From NCBI RefSeq assembly GCF_014857905.1, contig NZ_JACYXE010000003.1:124001-188000 (forward strand): a stretch of 64,000 bases of DNA, in the 5' to 3' direction. A program made the position numbers and the translations under genes. Below the pieces are notes generated by a model that did not search any database, was not told where the DNA came from, and saw only the letters and a list, made by a program, of their open reading frames with translations. The DNA comes from Agilicoccus flavus. GTDB lineage: Bacteria; Actinomycetota; Actinomycetes; Actinomycetales; Dermatophilaceae. The first letter of the stretch is position 1, and the number at the start of each line of letters is the position of its first letter. Below are positions 8,520 to 16,895 of the stretch, piece by piece.

Positions 8520-9461
8520 TCAGGAGACGGCGTCGACGGCGGTGCGGAGCTCGACGAGGTGCCGGGCGTGCGCCGCGAGCGCCGCGTCCTCGTCGGAGGC
8601 CGGCGCCCACGCGGGCACCGGCACGGTGCGGCCGTCCTCGTCAAGGGCGACGAAGATCGTCAGGCAGTGGGTCGTCTCCTCCAGCGCGCCGGTCGTCGGG
8701 TCGCCGGAGCGGACGTGGACGCTGATGTGCATGCTCGAGGTGCCGGTGAGCAGCAACCGGGCCTCCACCTCGACGAGGTGCCCGATCTGCAGGGGCCGGT
8801 AGAAGCGGACGCCGCCGGTGTACACGGCGACCGTCGAGGCGTTGCCGGTCCATCGCGTCGCGAGGACGTGCGCGGCCTCGTCGATCCAGCGCATGACGAT
8901 GCCGCCGTGCACCTTGCCGCCCCAGTTGATGTCAGTCGGCGCGGCAAGGAACCGCAGGACGATCCGCGGCGCGGTCCCCGCGTCGGAGTACGTCTGCTCG
9001 GCCATCGCCTCCTCGATCTGCCTGCGCAGCCCGACGCGCCGCGCCGCCGAGGACTCCAGCTCCCGCTCGTCGTCGCTGTCGGGCCGGAACTGGTCGACCG
9101 GGGTCGGCCGACGGTCGGCGTCCATCGCAACGAAGACCATGAGGCAGTCCGTGGCCGGTTCGAGGCGGCCCTCGCGCGGGTCGCCCGAGGCGACCGTGAC
9201 GCGGATGTGCATGCTGCTGCGGCCGGTGAGGACGATCCGCGCGCGGGCCTCGACCATGTGCCCCACGGGGATCGGCCGGGTGAAGCGCACGTTGCCGACG
9301 TACGCGGTGACGGCGTACGTGTGCCCCCACCCGGCGGCCGCGGCGTAGCCCGCCTTGTCGATCCACTCGAGCACGCGGCCCGCGCCGACGGTCCCGGTGT
9401 ACCCGGCGTCGGTCGGGGCGGCGAGGAAACGGAGGGTGACGGACTCGGCCGGAGTGTGCAC
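8520..9461 (-). CDS. Double-hotdog acyl-CoA thioesterase
   Basis: A 313-aa protein made of two homologous hotdog domains of the YciA/BACH acyl-CoA thioesterase type. Domain 1 (about 5-150) has LRFLAAPTDAGYTGTVGAGRV and TRPIPVGHMVEARARI. Domain 2 (about 165-305) has APTDINWGGKVHGGIVMRWID and YRPLQIGHLVEVEARL. The internal HGG and INWGGKVHGG elements match the catalytic or CoA-binding region, and only domain 2 keeps them fully, so domain 1 may be structural. It would hydrolyse acyl-CoA to free acid and CoA. The GTG start at 9461 sits 6 nt after a TATAAC element, suggesting leaderless expression. An upstream open frame runs antisense to putP and was excluded. Confidence 0.88.
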   Translation of the reverse strand: MHTPAESVTLRFLAAPTDAGYTGTVGAGRVLEWIDKAGYAAAAGWGHTYAVTAYVGNVRFTRPIPVGHMVEARARIVLTGRSSMHIRVTVASGDPREGRLEPATDCLMVFVAMDADRRPTPVDQFRPDSDDERELESSAARRVGLRRQIEEAMAEQTYSDAGTAPRIVLRFLAAPTDINWGGKVHGGIVMRWIDEAAHVLATRWTGNASTVAVYTGGVRFYRPLQIGHLVEVEARLLLTGTSSMHISVHVRSGDPTTGALEETTHCLTIFVALDEDGRTVPVPAWAPASDEDAALAAHARHLVELRTAVDAVS

Positions 9462-9560
9462 GCCCGAGTTATACCAGCCGGTCCGCCACCGACCCCGCCG
9501 AAAGTCCGCGGTCGGCGATAGGCTTCCTCGAATTCCGCTTCCCCCGAAAGGACGTCGACG

Positions 9561-11063
9561 ATGAGCGACTCCGCGTGGCAGATCGCCGCGATGCTGATCT
9601 ACCTCGTGGCCATGCTCGGTATCGGCTGGTGGTCCTACACGCGCACGCAGGACCTCGACGACTACATGCTCGGCGGTCGTGATCTCTCCCCGTCCGTCGC
9701 GGCTCTGTCGGCCGGCGCGTCGGACATGTCGGGCTGGCTGCTCATGGGCCTGCCTGGTGCGGTGTACGCGAGCGGGCTCGTCGAGGCGTGGATCGCCGTC
9801 GGTCTGACCATCGGCGCGTGGGTGAACTGGAAGGTCGTGGCACCCCGGCTGCGGTCCTACACCCAGGTCGCCGGCAACTCCATCACCGTGCCGAGTTTCC
9901 TCGAGAACCGCCTGCACGACGGTTCCCGCCTGCTGCGCATCGCCTCCGGCGCGATCATCCTCGTGTTCTTCACGTTCTACGTCAGCTCCGGGATGGTCGC
10001 CGGCGGCGTCTTCTTCGAGAGCTCGTTCGGGCTCGACTACCGCACCGGCATGCTCGTCGTCGCTGGTGTCACGGTGGCGTACACGCTTTTCGGAGGCTTC
10101 CTCGCCGTCAGCTACACCGACTTCGTCCAGGGCGTCATGATGGTCACCGCCCTCGTCGCGGTGCCGCTCGTCGGCCTCGTGGCGGTGGGCGGCCCCGGCG
10201 AGGTGGGCACGGCCATCCGCCACGTGGACCCCTCGCACCTCGACATGATCCGGGGCGCCACCGCGATCGGCGTGATCTCCTCGCTCGCCTGGGGCCTGGG
10301 GTACTTCGGCCAGCCACACATCATCGTGCGCTTCATGGCGCTGCGGAACGCCCAGGAGGCCAAGGCCGGTCGCCGCATCGGCATCGGGTGGATGCTCTTC
10401 TCCGTCGTCGGCGCGATCTGCACCGCGCTCGTCGGCATCGCCTACTTCGTCCAGCACCCCGAGCTCGCCATCGCCGACCCGGAGACCGTGTACATCCGCC
10501 TCGGACAACTGCTCTTCCACCCGCTCATCGCGGGGCTCATGCTCGCTGCGGTCCTCGCGGCCATCATGAGCACGATCAGCAGCCAGCTCCTCGTCACCGC
10601 GTCGGCGCTCGTCGAAGACCTCTACAAGGTGATCGGCAAGCCGCAGGCCGACGCGCGGTACGTGCTGCTCGGGCGGCTCGCCGTTCTCGCGGTCTCGCTC
10701 GTCGCGGCGGCCATGGCGTGGAACAAGGGCGGCACGATCGTCGAGCTCGTCGCGTTCGCCTGGGCCGGGTTCGGCGCCGCGTTCGGGCCGACCGTGCTGC
10801 TGGCGCTGTACTGGCGCAAGCTCACCGCGACCGGTGCCCTGGCGGGCATGATCGTCGGCGCGGCGGTGGTCGGCATCTGGGGCGCGCAGTCCGGCGGCGT
10901 CTTCGAGCTCTACGAGATCCTCCCCGGCTTCGTGGCCAACCTCGTCGTGGCCGTGGGTCTGAGCCTGGCCACGTATCGCCCCGACGCGGCGACGCAGGCC
11001 GAGTTCGATGAGAGCAAGCGGTTGGCGGAGCTGGCCGTGGCGCAGGAGCCCGCCGCTCGATGA
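9561..11063 (+). CDS. putP: Sodium/proline symporter PutP
   Basis: A 500-aa member of the sodium:solute symporter (SSS) family with the LeuT-like fold and about 13 membrane helices. The hallmark segments are YMLGGRDLSPSVAALSAGASDMSGWLLMGLPG near the N-terminus, with the sodium/proline-binding SAGASDMSGW helix, and LAAIMSTISSQLLVTASALVEDLYK in the C-terminal half. Its length matches E. coli PutP. It imports L-proline with sodium across the cytoplasmic membrane. The ATG has a GAAAGGA ribosome site 9-10 nt upstream, and a TAGGCT -10 candidate lies at 9519-9524. It is monocistronic and precedes the B12 riboswitch. Confidence 0.93.
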   Translation: MSDSAWQIAAMLIYLVAMLGIGWWSYTRTQDLDDYMLGGRDLSPSVAALSAGASDMSGWLLMGLPGAVYASGLVEAWIAVGLTIGAWVNWKVVAPRLRSYTQVAGNSITVPSFLENRLHDGSRLLRIASGAIILVFFTFYVSSGMVAGGVFFESSFGLDYRTGMLVVAGVTVAYTLFGGFLAVSYTDFVQGVMMVTALVAVPLVGLVAVGGPGEVGTAIRHVDPSHLDMIRGATAIGVISSLAWGLGYFGQPHIIVRFMALRNAQEAKAGRRIGIGWMLFSVVGAICTALVGIAYFVQHPELAIADPETVYIRLGQLLFHPLIAGLMLAAVLAAIMSTISSQLLVTASALVEDLYKVIGKPQADARYVLLGRLAVLAVSLVAAAMAWNKGGTIVELVAFAWAGFGAAFGPTVLLALYWRKLTATGALAGMIVGAAVVGIWGAQSGGVFELYEILPGFVANLVVAVGLSLATYRPDAATQAEFDESKRLAELAVAQEPAAR

Positions 11064-11074
11064 GCGGGCTCGGG

Positions 11075-11080
11075 TAGGCT
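11075..11080 (+). promoter_or_regulatory. Candidate -10 for riboswitch/cob operon
   Basis: TAGGCT lies immediately upstream of the riboswitch and 12 nt after the putP stop. It is a plausible start for the B12-controlled transcript. Confidence 0.45.
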
Positions 11081-11084
11081 GCGC

Positions 11085-11243
11085 GAGCCGGCCTGCGGGC
11101 CGACACCCATCCGCTTCACGGACGGTGGATCAGAGGAAGCCGGTGCGACGCCGGCACGGTCCCGCCACTGTGTCCCCGGTCCGCGCATCGCGGCGCCGGG
11201 GGAGTCAGGAACTCTGGCCGTCCACGTTCCCGAAGGCGCGGAC
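11085..11243 (+). promoter_or_regulatory. Cobalamin (AdoCbl) riboswitch
   Basis: The leader between putP and cobO contains the conserved cobalamin riboswitch core: an AGGAAGCCGGTGCGACGCCGG segment around 11131-11152, followed by the B12 box GCCACTGT at 11164-11171 and then GTCAGGAACTCTGGCC, which pairs back as the closing helix. In this class, bound adenosylcobalamin folds the RNA to block ribosome access or terminate transcription. No U-tract terminator is visible before the ATG, so control at translation of cobO is more likely; the ribosome site GGAAGG lies just beyond the switch. The outer boundaries are approximate. Confidence 0.9.
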
Positions 11244-11264
11244 CTTCGAGGAAGGCAGCCACGC

Positions 11265-11888
11265 ATGCCCCAGGGTCGCCCCGACGCCGTCCCCGACGAC
11301 GGCCTGACCACGCGCCAGCGCCGCAACCGCCCGATCACCGCCGTGCACACCGGTCCCGGCAAGGGGAAGTCGACGGCGGCGTTCGGGATGGCGTTGCGCG
11401 GCTGGAACCAGCGCTTCGACATCGGCGTGTTCCAGTTCGTCAAGTCCGCGAAGTGGAAGGTCGGCGAGGAGGAGGTCTTCCGTCGCCTGCACGAGCTGCA
11501 CGAGCAGACCGGGGAGGGCGGGCCCGTGCAGTGGCACAAGATGGGCTCGGGCTGGAGCTGGACCCGCACGAGCAGCGGCGAGGACACGCAGGAACGCCAC
11601 GCGGCCGATGCCCTCGAGGGGTGGCAGGAGATCCGGCGGCGTCTCGCGCAGGAGCGGCACGATCTCTACGTGCTCGACGAGTTCACCTACCCGATGAAGT
11701 GGGGCTGGGTCGACGTCGACGAGGTGTGCGAGACCCTCGCGAACCGCCCCGGCAAGCAGCACGTCGTCGTCACCGGACGCGACGCCGACCCCCGTCTCCT
11801 CCAGGTCGCCACCCTCGTCACCGAGATGACGAAGATCCGGCACCCCATGGACGACGGCCAGAAGGGTCAGCGGGGCATCGAGTGGTGA
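11265..11888 (+). CDS. cobO: Cob(I)yrinic acid a,c-diamide adenosyltransferase
   Basis: A 207-aa CobA/CobO/BtuR-type corrinoid adenosyltransferase, which transfers 5'-deoxyadenosine from ATP to Co(I) corrinoids. The P-loop is GPGKGKSTAAFGMALRG at about residue 30, followed by the family signature FQFVKSAKWKVGEEE and VLDEFTYPMKWGWVD. The C-terminus KIRHPMDDGQKGQRGIEW is also typical. It is the first gene after the B12 riboswitch, so feedback control by its pathway product is expected. The stop overlaps the cobB start (GTGA). Confidence 0.96.
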   Translation: MPQGRPDAVPDDGLTTRQRRNRPITAVHTGPGKGKSTAAFGMALRGWNQRFDIGVFQFVKSAKWKVGEEEVFRRLHELHEQTGEGGPVQWHKMGSGWSWTRTSSGEDTQERHAADALEGWQEIRRRLAQERHDLYVLDEFTYPMKWGWVDVDEVCETLANRPGKQHVVVTGRDADPRLLQVATLVTEMTKIRHPMDDGQKGQRGIEW

Positions 11889-13288
11889 GCGCCTCCCCGC
11901 TTCCGCGCGTCCTCGTCGCGGCGCCCGCCTCGGGCAGCGGCAAGACGATGCTCGCGACCGGCCTCATCGCGGCCCTCGGCGAGCGCGGCCTCGTCGTCTC
12001 GCCGCACAAGGTCGGCCCCGACTACATCGACCCCGGATACCACACGGCCGCCGCCGGCCGGCCCGGGCGCAACCTCGACGCCCACCTCGTGGGCCCCGAG
12101 CGGCTCGTGCCGCTCCTGCGCCACGGGGCGGCCACGCCCCGGCCCGCCGACGTGGCCGTCATCGAGGGGGTCATGGGCCTGTTCGACGGGGCCCTCGGGT
12201 CGGGCGGCTTCGCCTCGAGCGCCCACGTGGCGACCCTGACCCGCACGCCGGTCGTCCTCGTCGTCAACTGCGCCGCCGCCTCGCGCAGCGTGGGGGCCGT
12301 GGTCCACGGCTTCTCCCGCTTCGACCCGAAGGTGCGCATCGGCGGGGTCATCCTCAACAACGTCGCGTCCCCGCGGCACGAGGCCGAGGCCCGCGCCGGG
12401 GTCGCCGAGGCGGGCGTTCCCGTCGTCGGGGCCGTACCCCGCCTGCCGGACGTCGTCGTGCCCAGCCGTCACCTCGGGCTCATCCCGGCCGCCGAACGTC
12501 ACCCGGAGGCCCTGTCCGCGGTCGCCGCCCTGGCCCGCATGGCCCACGACTACCTCGACCTCGACGCGATCCTCGCCGTCGCCGCCACCGCCGGCGACCT
12601 CGACGAGCCCGCGTGGGACCCCGCCGCGGCGCTCGCGGAGGTGCGGGCGGCGGGCGCGGCCCCGGCGCCGGCCGGGTCGCCGCGCATCGCCGTGGCCGGG
12701 GGAGCGGCGTTCACGTTCGCCTACGCCGAGACGGCCGAACTGCTCGCGGCCGCCGGCGCCGAGGTGGTGCCGTTCGACCCGCTGCGCGACGAGGCCCTTC
12801 CGGCAGGCACCGACGGCGTGGTCGTCGGCGGCGGCTTCCCCGAGGTGCACGCGGGCGCACTCGGGGCGAACCGCGGCCTGCTCGAGGACGTGGCCGCGTT
12901 CGCGGCGGCCGGCGGCCCCGTCAGCGCCGAGTGCGCCGGGCTGCTCTACCTGGGGCGGGAACTCGACGGGGTGCCGATGTGCGGCGTCATCAACGTGCGC
13001 GCGAGCATGTCGCCCCGGCTCGTGCTCGGCTACCGCCACGCCGTCGCCCTGGCCGACAGCGTGCTCGGGCCCGCCGGGGCCCGGTTCCACGGTCACGAGT
13101 TCCACCGCACGCGCGTCGAGGTCGTCGGCGACCACCCGCGAGCTTGGGGCTGGGACCGTGACGGTCAGCCCGAGGTCGAGGGTTTCGTCGTGGGGCGGAC
13201 GCACGCCTCGTACCTCCACACCAACTGGGCCGGGCGTCCGCGGGCCGCGGCCGAGTTCGTCGCGGCGTGCGGGGGATGGACGCCGTGA
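11885..13288 (+). CDS. cobB: Cobyrinate/hydrogenobyrinate a,c-diamide synthase
   Basis: A 467-aa CobB/CbiA amidotransferase that amidates the a and c side chains of the corrin ring using glutamine and ATP. The N-terminal DRTGG/dethiobiotin-synthetase-like ATPase domain begins with the P-loop APASGSGKTMLATGL and has KVGPDYIDPGYH. The C-terminal class I glutaminase domain has its Cys in SAECAGLLYLG (about residue 345) and a His near HEFHRTR. The GTG start overlaps cobO by 4 bases, and the 3' end overlaps cobE-cobC by 4 bases, placing it inside one translationally coupled operon. Confidence 0.95.
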   Translation: MSASPLPRVLVAAPASGSGKTMLATGLIAALGERGLVVSPHKVGPDYIDPGYHTAAAGRPGRNLDAHLVGPERLVPLLRHGAATPRPADVAVIEGVMGLFDGALGSGGFASSAHVATLTRTPVVLVVNCAAASRSVGAVVHGFSRFDPKVRIGGVILNNVASPRHEAEARAGVAEAGVPVVGAVPRLPDVVVPSRHLGLIPAAERHPEALSAVAALARMAHDYLDLDAILAVAATAGDLDEPAWDPAAALAEVRAAGAAPAPAGSPRIAVAGGAAFTFAYAETAELLAAAGAEVVPFDPLRDEALPAGTDGVVVGGGFPEVHAGALGANRGLLEDVAAFAAAGGPVSAECAGLLYLGRELDGVPMCGVINVRASMSPRLVLGYRHAVALADSVLGPAGARFHGHEFHRTRVEVVGDHPRAWGWDRDGQPEVEGFVVGRTHASYLHTNWAGRPRAAAEFVAACGGWTP

Positions 13289-15072
13289 CCAGCGTCGAAA
13301 CGGCTGGGGCTCAGGCGCACGTCGAGGGTGGCGTGGGGTTCGACCGCGCGCCCGACGGCGCCGAGCTCGTCGTCGGGGTCGGCGTGCGCCGGGGCGCCAC
13401 GGGCGAGGCGGTCCTGTCGGTCGTCCGGGTCGTGCTCGCCGTCCCCGCCGCGGCGAAGGCGGACTCGGGCCCGCCGACGAAAGGGGGGACAGGCGCGGAG
13501 GTCGGCGAACCGGGAGTGTCGGGGACGTCGAGCCCCGGGCGTCGCTCGGGTGCACCGACCTTCTCGGGTGTGCCGGCGGCGGTCGCGCTCGCGACGCGGG
13601 AGCGGCACCTCGACCATCCGGCCGTCCAGCACGCCGCTGCGGCTCTCGGCGCCCGGATCGTGGCGGTCGACGAGGCCGGGCTGGAGCGCGCCGCGGCGCA
13701 GGTCCCCACGCCCTCGGCCCAGGTCGCCGCCCTCACCGGGGTGACGGGCCGACCCTTGGCCTCCGTCGCCGAGGCGGCGGTCGTCGCCGCGGGCGCGCGG
13801 TTGCTCGTGCGCAAGACGATCGGTGACGCGTGCACGGCCGCGCTCGGCGTCGGCGCGGCCTCGACGACGTCCGGGACGGGCGACGTGGCGTCGGTCGGGG
13901 CGGCGGACGCGGCGGAGAACGGGGGGCCGCTCGACGCGCTGCGCCATCACGGCGACGCGGAGACGGGCTCGGGCCTCGTCGACCTCGCCGTCAACGTGGC
14001 CGTCTCCCGCCCCCCGGAGGTCGTGCGGCTCGCGATGGTCGACGCCCTCGCGGGCGTGGCCGCCTACCCGGACGAGCGCGCGGTCCGTGGCCACGTCGCG
14101 GCCCGGCTCGGCCTCGACCCGGCCTGCCTGCTCCTGACGAACGGCGCGGCCGAGGCGTTCGGGCTGGTCGCGGCCGCGCGGGCGTGGCGGCACCCGCTCG
14201 TCGTGCACCCCCAGTTCACCGAGCCGGAGGCCGCGTTGGCCGCCGCGCGGCACGAGGTGGCCCGCCACGTGCTCACCGGCGACGACGGGTTCGCCCTGCA
14301 CCCGGGCGCGGTGCCGGAACGGGCGGACCTCGTCGTCGTCGGCAACCCGACCAACCCGACCTCGCGCCTGCACCCCGCCGCCGACCTCCTGCGGTTGCGC
14401 CGCCCCGGCCGGGTCCTCGTCGTCGACGAGGCGTTCCTCGACGTCGCCGACGACCCGGCGCAGACCCTTCTCGCCCACGCCGCCGGCTCGGGCGCCGACG
14501 ACGGCGAGATCCTCGTCCTGCGCAGCCTGACGAAGACGTTCGGGCTGGCGGGGATCCGCGCCGGGTTCGTCGTCGGCCCCCCGGCGCTCGTGGCCCGGCT
14601 GCGGGAGTGCCAGCCCCCGTGGTCGGTCAACTCCGTGGCACTCGCCGCGTTGCGCGCCGCCCACTCGCCCGCGGGGGACGCCCACGTCGAGGCCGTGCGG
14701 GCCCGCACAGGTCCCTGGCGGGCCCACCTCGTCGCCACCTTGACCGGCGCCGGGTTCGACGTCGTCCCTGAGCCCGCGGGCCCGTTCGTGCTCGCGTCGC
14801 ACCCGACGGCCGCCCACCTGCGCGCCGCGTTGCGCGAGTCCGGGTTCGCGGTGCGCCGGGGTGATACGTTCCCGGGTCTGGACGATCGGTGGCTGCGCTT
14901 CGCCGTCCGTCCGGCCGAGGTCGTCGACGCCCTCGCCGCCGCGCTGGCGCGCCTCACCGATCTTCCGGCCCCCCACGCTCCCGCCGTGGGATCCGCCGCC
15001 GATCCGGATCGTCCGACCCGCACCCCCCGGCGGACGCACCGGCCCCCGACCCCCCAGGAGCGCTCACGATGA
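13285..15072 (+). CDS. CobE/CbiG_C-like domain fused to CobC aminotransferase-fold protein
   Basis: A 595-aa two-domain protein. Residues about 15-185 resemble CobE/CbiG C-terminal domain: ELVVGVGVRRGATGEAV, RHLDHPAVQHAAAALGARIV and VAEAAVVAAGARLLVRKT, with a low-complexity insert near residue 60. Residues about 225-570 are a PLP-dependent class I/II fold of the CobC/threonine-phosphate decarboxylase group, with NPTNPTS, VVDEAFLDV and the PLP lysine in SLTKTFGLAGIRAGF. The second domain would supply aminopropanol phosphate or an equivalent for the nucleotide loop, while the first is needed around the cobalt-precorrin ring steps. GTG 13285 is chosen for its GTGA coupling and GGGGGA site; ATG 13276 is an alternative. 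Stop and next start overlap (ATGA). Confidence 0.85.
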   Translation: MTSVETAGAQAHVEGGVGFDRAPDGAELVVGVGVRRGATGEAVLSVVRVVLAVPAAAKADSGPPTKGGTGAEVGEPGVSGTSSPGRRSGAPTFSGVPAAVALATRERHLDHPAVQHAAAALGARIVAVDEAGLERAAAQVPTPSAQVAALTGVTGRPLASVAEAAVVAAGARLLVRKTIGDACTAALGVGAASTTSGTGDVASVGAADAAENGGPLDALRHHGDAETGSGLVDLAVNVAVSRPPEVVRLAMVDALAGVAAYPDERAVRGHVAARLGLDPACLLLTNGAAEAFGLVAAARAWRHPLVVHPQFTEPEAALAAARHEVARHVLTGDDGFALHPGAVPERADLVVVGNPTNPTSRLHPAADLLRLRRPGRVLVVDEAFLDVADDPAQTLLAHAAGSGADDGEILVLRSLTKTFGLAGIRAGFVVGPPALVARLRECQPPWSVNSVALAALRAAHSPAGDAHVEAVRARTGPWRAHLVATLTGAGFDVVPEPAGPFVLASHPTAAHLRAALRESGFAVRRGDTFPGLDDRWLRFAVRPAEVVDALAAALARLTDLPAPHAPAVGSAADPDRPTRTPRRTHRPPTPQERSR

Positions 15073-16895
15073 CCGCGCCCGAGATCGACTCGCGAGTCGC
15101 CGGCGCCCCGGAGGCGTCGTCCGGCGATCCCACGGCCCCCGGCGCCGCGCACGGGAGCGGCGTCGTCCCGCCGCTGCCGGCCGACGTGCGCGCCGCGGTC
15201 GCGCAGGTGATCACCGGCCGTCGCGACGTGCGCAGCGACTTCACCCTCGACCCCGTCGCCGACGACGTCCTGCTGCGCGTCCTCGAGGCGGCGCATCGGG
15301 CGCCCAGCGTCGGGCTCAGCCAGCCGTGGGACTTCCTCGTCGTCCGGGACGAGGTCACGCGCCGCCGGGTGCGCGACCTGGCCGCCCGGCAGCGGGACGT
15401 GTTCGCCGCGTCCCTGACCGCCGACCGGGCCCGCCGGTTCGACGGCCTCAAGGTCGAGGCGATCCTGTGCTCGCCGGTCAACGTCGTCGTCACGTGCGAC
15501 CCGACGCGAGGCGGCCCGTTCACGCTGGGGCGGCACGCCGACCCGCGCATGGCGTCGTTCTCCGTGGCCACGGCCGTGCAGAATCTGTGGCTCGCCGCCC
15601 GGGCCGAGGGCCTCGGCGTCGGGTGGGTGAGCTTCTTCGACTCGGCCGAGCTCGCGGCCGAGCTCGGCCTCCCGGGCCACCTCGAGGTCGTCGCCTACCT
15701 GTGCGTGGGGCACGTGACCCGCTTCGCCGACGCCCCCGAACTGGCCCTGAGCGGGTGGGCGCGCCGTCGCCCCCTGGCCTGGGCCGTCCACCACGAGACG
15801 TGGGGGGCGCGCCGCCTCCCGGGAGGAGAACCCGTGTCCCTCGTGGACGAGACCGTCGTCGCGGTCGAACCCGTCGACGCGCAGGCCGCCGCGGCGGCCC
15901 GTGAGCGACAGCTGACCCTGACCAAGCCCGCGGGCGCCCTCGGCGAGCTCGAGGACGTCTCGGAGCGCCTCGCCGCCATCGCCGGCACCTGCCCGCCGCC
16001 GGTCCCGGAGCCGGCCGCCCTCGCCGTCTTCTGCGGCGACCACGGCGTCCACGCCCAGGGCGTGACGCCGTGGCCGCAGGCCGTCACCGGCCAGATGGTG
16101 GCGACGATGCTCGACGGGGGGGCGATGACGAGCGTGCTCGCGCGCGGGATCGGCGTCGAGGTGTGCGTCGTCGACGTCGGCGTCGCCGCGCCGGTGGCGC
16201 CCCGCCCCGGCCTGCTCACCCGCAACGTCGCGCCCGGCACGGCCGACATGCTCGTCGCGCCCGCCATGACGGCGCGGGAGTGCGAGCAGGCGATCGAGGT
16301 CGGCGTCGATGTCGCCCGCGACCTCGTGGCCCAGGGCAACCGGCTCCTGCTCACCGGCGACCTCGGCATCGCCAACACGACGTCCTCGGCGGCGCTCGTG
16401 GCCGCGTTCACCGGAGCCGACCCCGCGAGCGTGACGGGCCGCGGGACGGGCATCGACGACGCGATGCTCGCCCACAAGATCGACGTCGTCACCCGGGCCC
16501 TGGCCCGTCACGACGTCTCGCGCGACCGACCACTCGAGGCGCTCGCCGCGGTCGGCGGTCTCGAGCACGCGGCGCTCGTCGGCTTCGTCCTCGGCGCGGC
16601 CGCCCTGCGCACTCCGGTCGTCCTCGACGGCGTCATCGCGCTGTCCGCCGCGCTCGTGGCGGACGCCCTGGCCCCCGAGGCGCGCGGCTACCTCTTCGCC
16701 GGCCACGCGTCGGCCGAACCCGGCTGCCGGCGCGCCCTCGAGCACCTCGGTCTGCGCCCGCTGCTCGACCTGCGCCTCGCGCTCGGCGAGGGCAGCGGCG
16801 CCGTGCTCGCCGTGCCGATCGTGCAGGGCGCGGCCCGCGTCCTGCGCGAGGGCGCGACGTTCGAGCAGGCCGAGATCGAGGGTCGAGATGCCTGA
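15069..16895 (+). CDS. BluB-CobT fusion: DMB synthase plus nicotinate-nucleotide:DMB phosphoribosyltransferase
   Basis: A 608-aa fusion of two consecutive lower-ligand enzymes. Residues about 30-240 are BluB: RRDVRSDFTLDPV, AAHRAPSVGLSQPWDF and GLGVGWVSFF fit the flavin-destructase that converts reduced FMN and oxygen to 5,6-dimethylbenzimidazole. Residues about 265-605 are CobT: FCGDHGVHAQGVTPWPQAVT, GDLGIANTTSSAAL, GRGTGIDD and the catalytic-Glu segment LALGEGSGAVLA. CobT then activates DMB to alpha-ribazole phosphate. Both active-site regions appear intact. The ATG overlaps the upstream stop (ATGA), and its own stop overlaps cobA by 8 bases. Channelling of DMB between the domains is an inference. 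Confidence 0.93.
   Translation: MTAPEIDSRVAGAPEASSGDPTAPGAAHGSGVVPPLPADVRAAVAQVITGRRDVRSDFTLDPVADDVLLRVLEAAHRAPSVGLSQPWDFLVVRDEVTRRRVRDLAARQRDVFAASLTADRARRFDGLKVEAILCSPVNVVVTCDPTRGGPFTLGRHADPRMASFSVATAVQNLWLAARAEGLGVGWVSFFDSAELAAELGLPGHLEVVAYLCVGHVTRFADAPELALSGWARRRPLAWAVHHETWGARRLPGGEPVSLVDETVVAVEPVDAQAAAAARERQLTLTKPAGALGELEDVSERLAAIAGTCPPPVPEPAALAVFCGDHGVHAQGVTPWPQAVTGQMVATMLDGGAMTSVLARGIGVEVCVVDVGVAAPVAPRPGLLTRNVAPGTADMLVAPAMTARECEQAIEVGVDVARDLVAQGNRLLLTGDLGIANTTSSAALVAAFTGADPASVTGRGTGIDDAMLAHKIDVVTRALARHDVSRDRPLEALAAVGGLEHAALVGFVLGAAALRTPVVLDGVIALSAALVADALAPEARGYLFAGHASAEPGCRRALEHLGLRPLLDLRLALGEGSGAVLAVPIVQGAARVLREGATFEQAEIEGRDA

Noticed and set aside
9462-10520. Upstream extension of the thioesterase frame, antisense to putP
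   Set aside because: The extension is His/Asp/Gly-rich shadow sequence, and the TATAAC plus GTG at 9461 explains the start.
14064-16745. 893-residue open frame on the minus strand
   Set aside because: It is antisense to the CobE-CobC and BluB-CobT fusions and lacks any family pattern.
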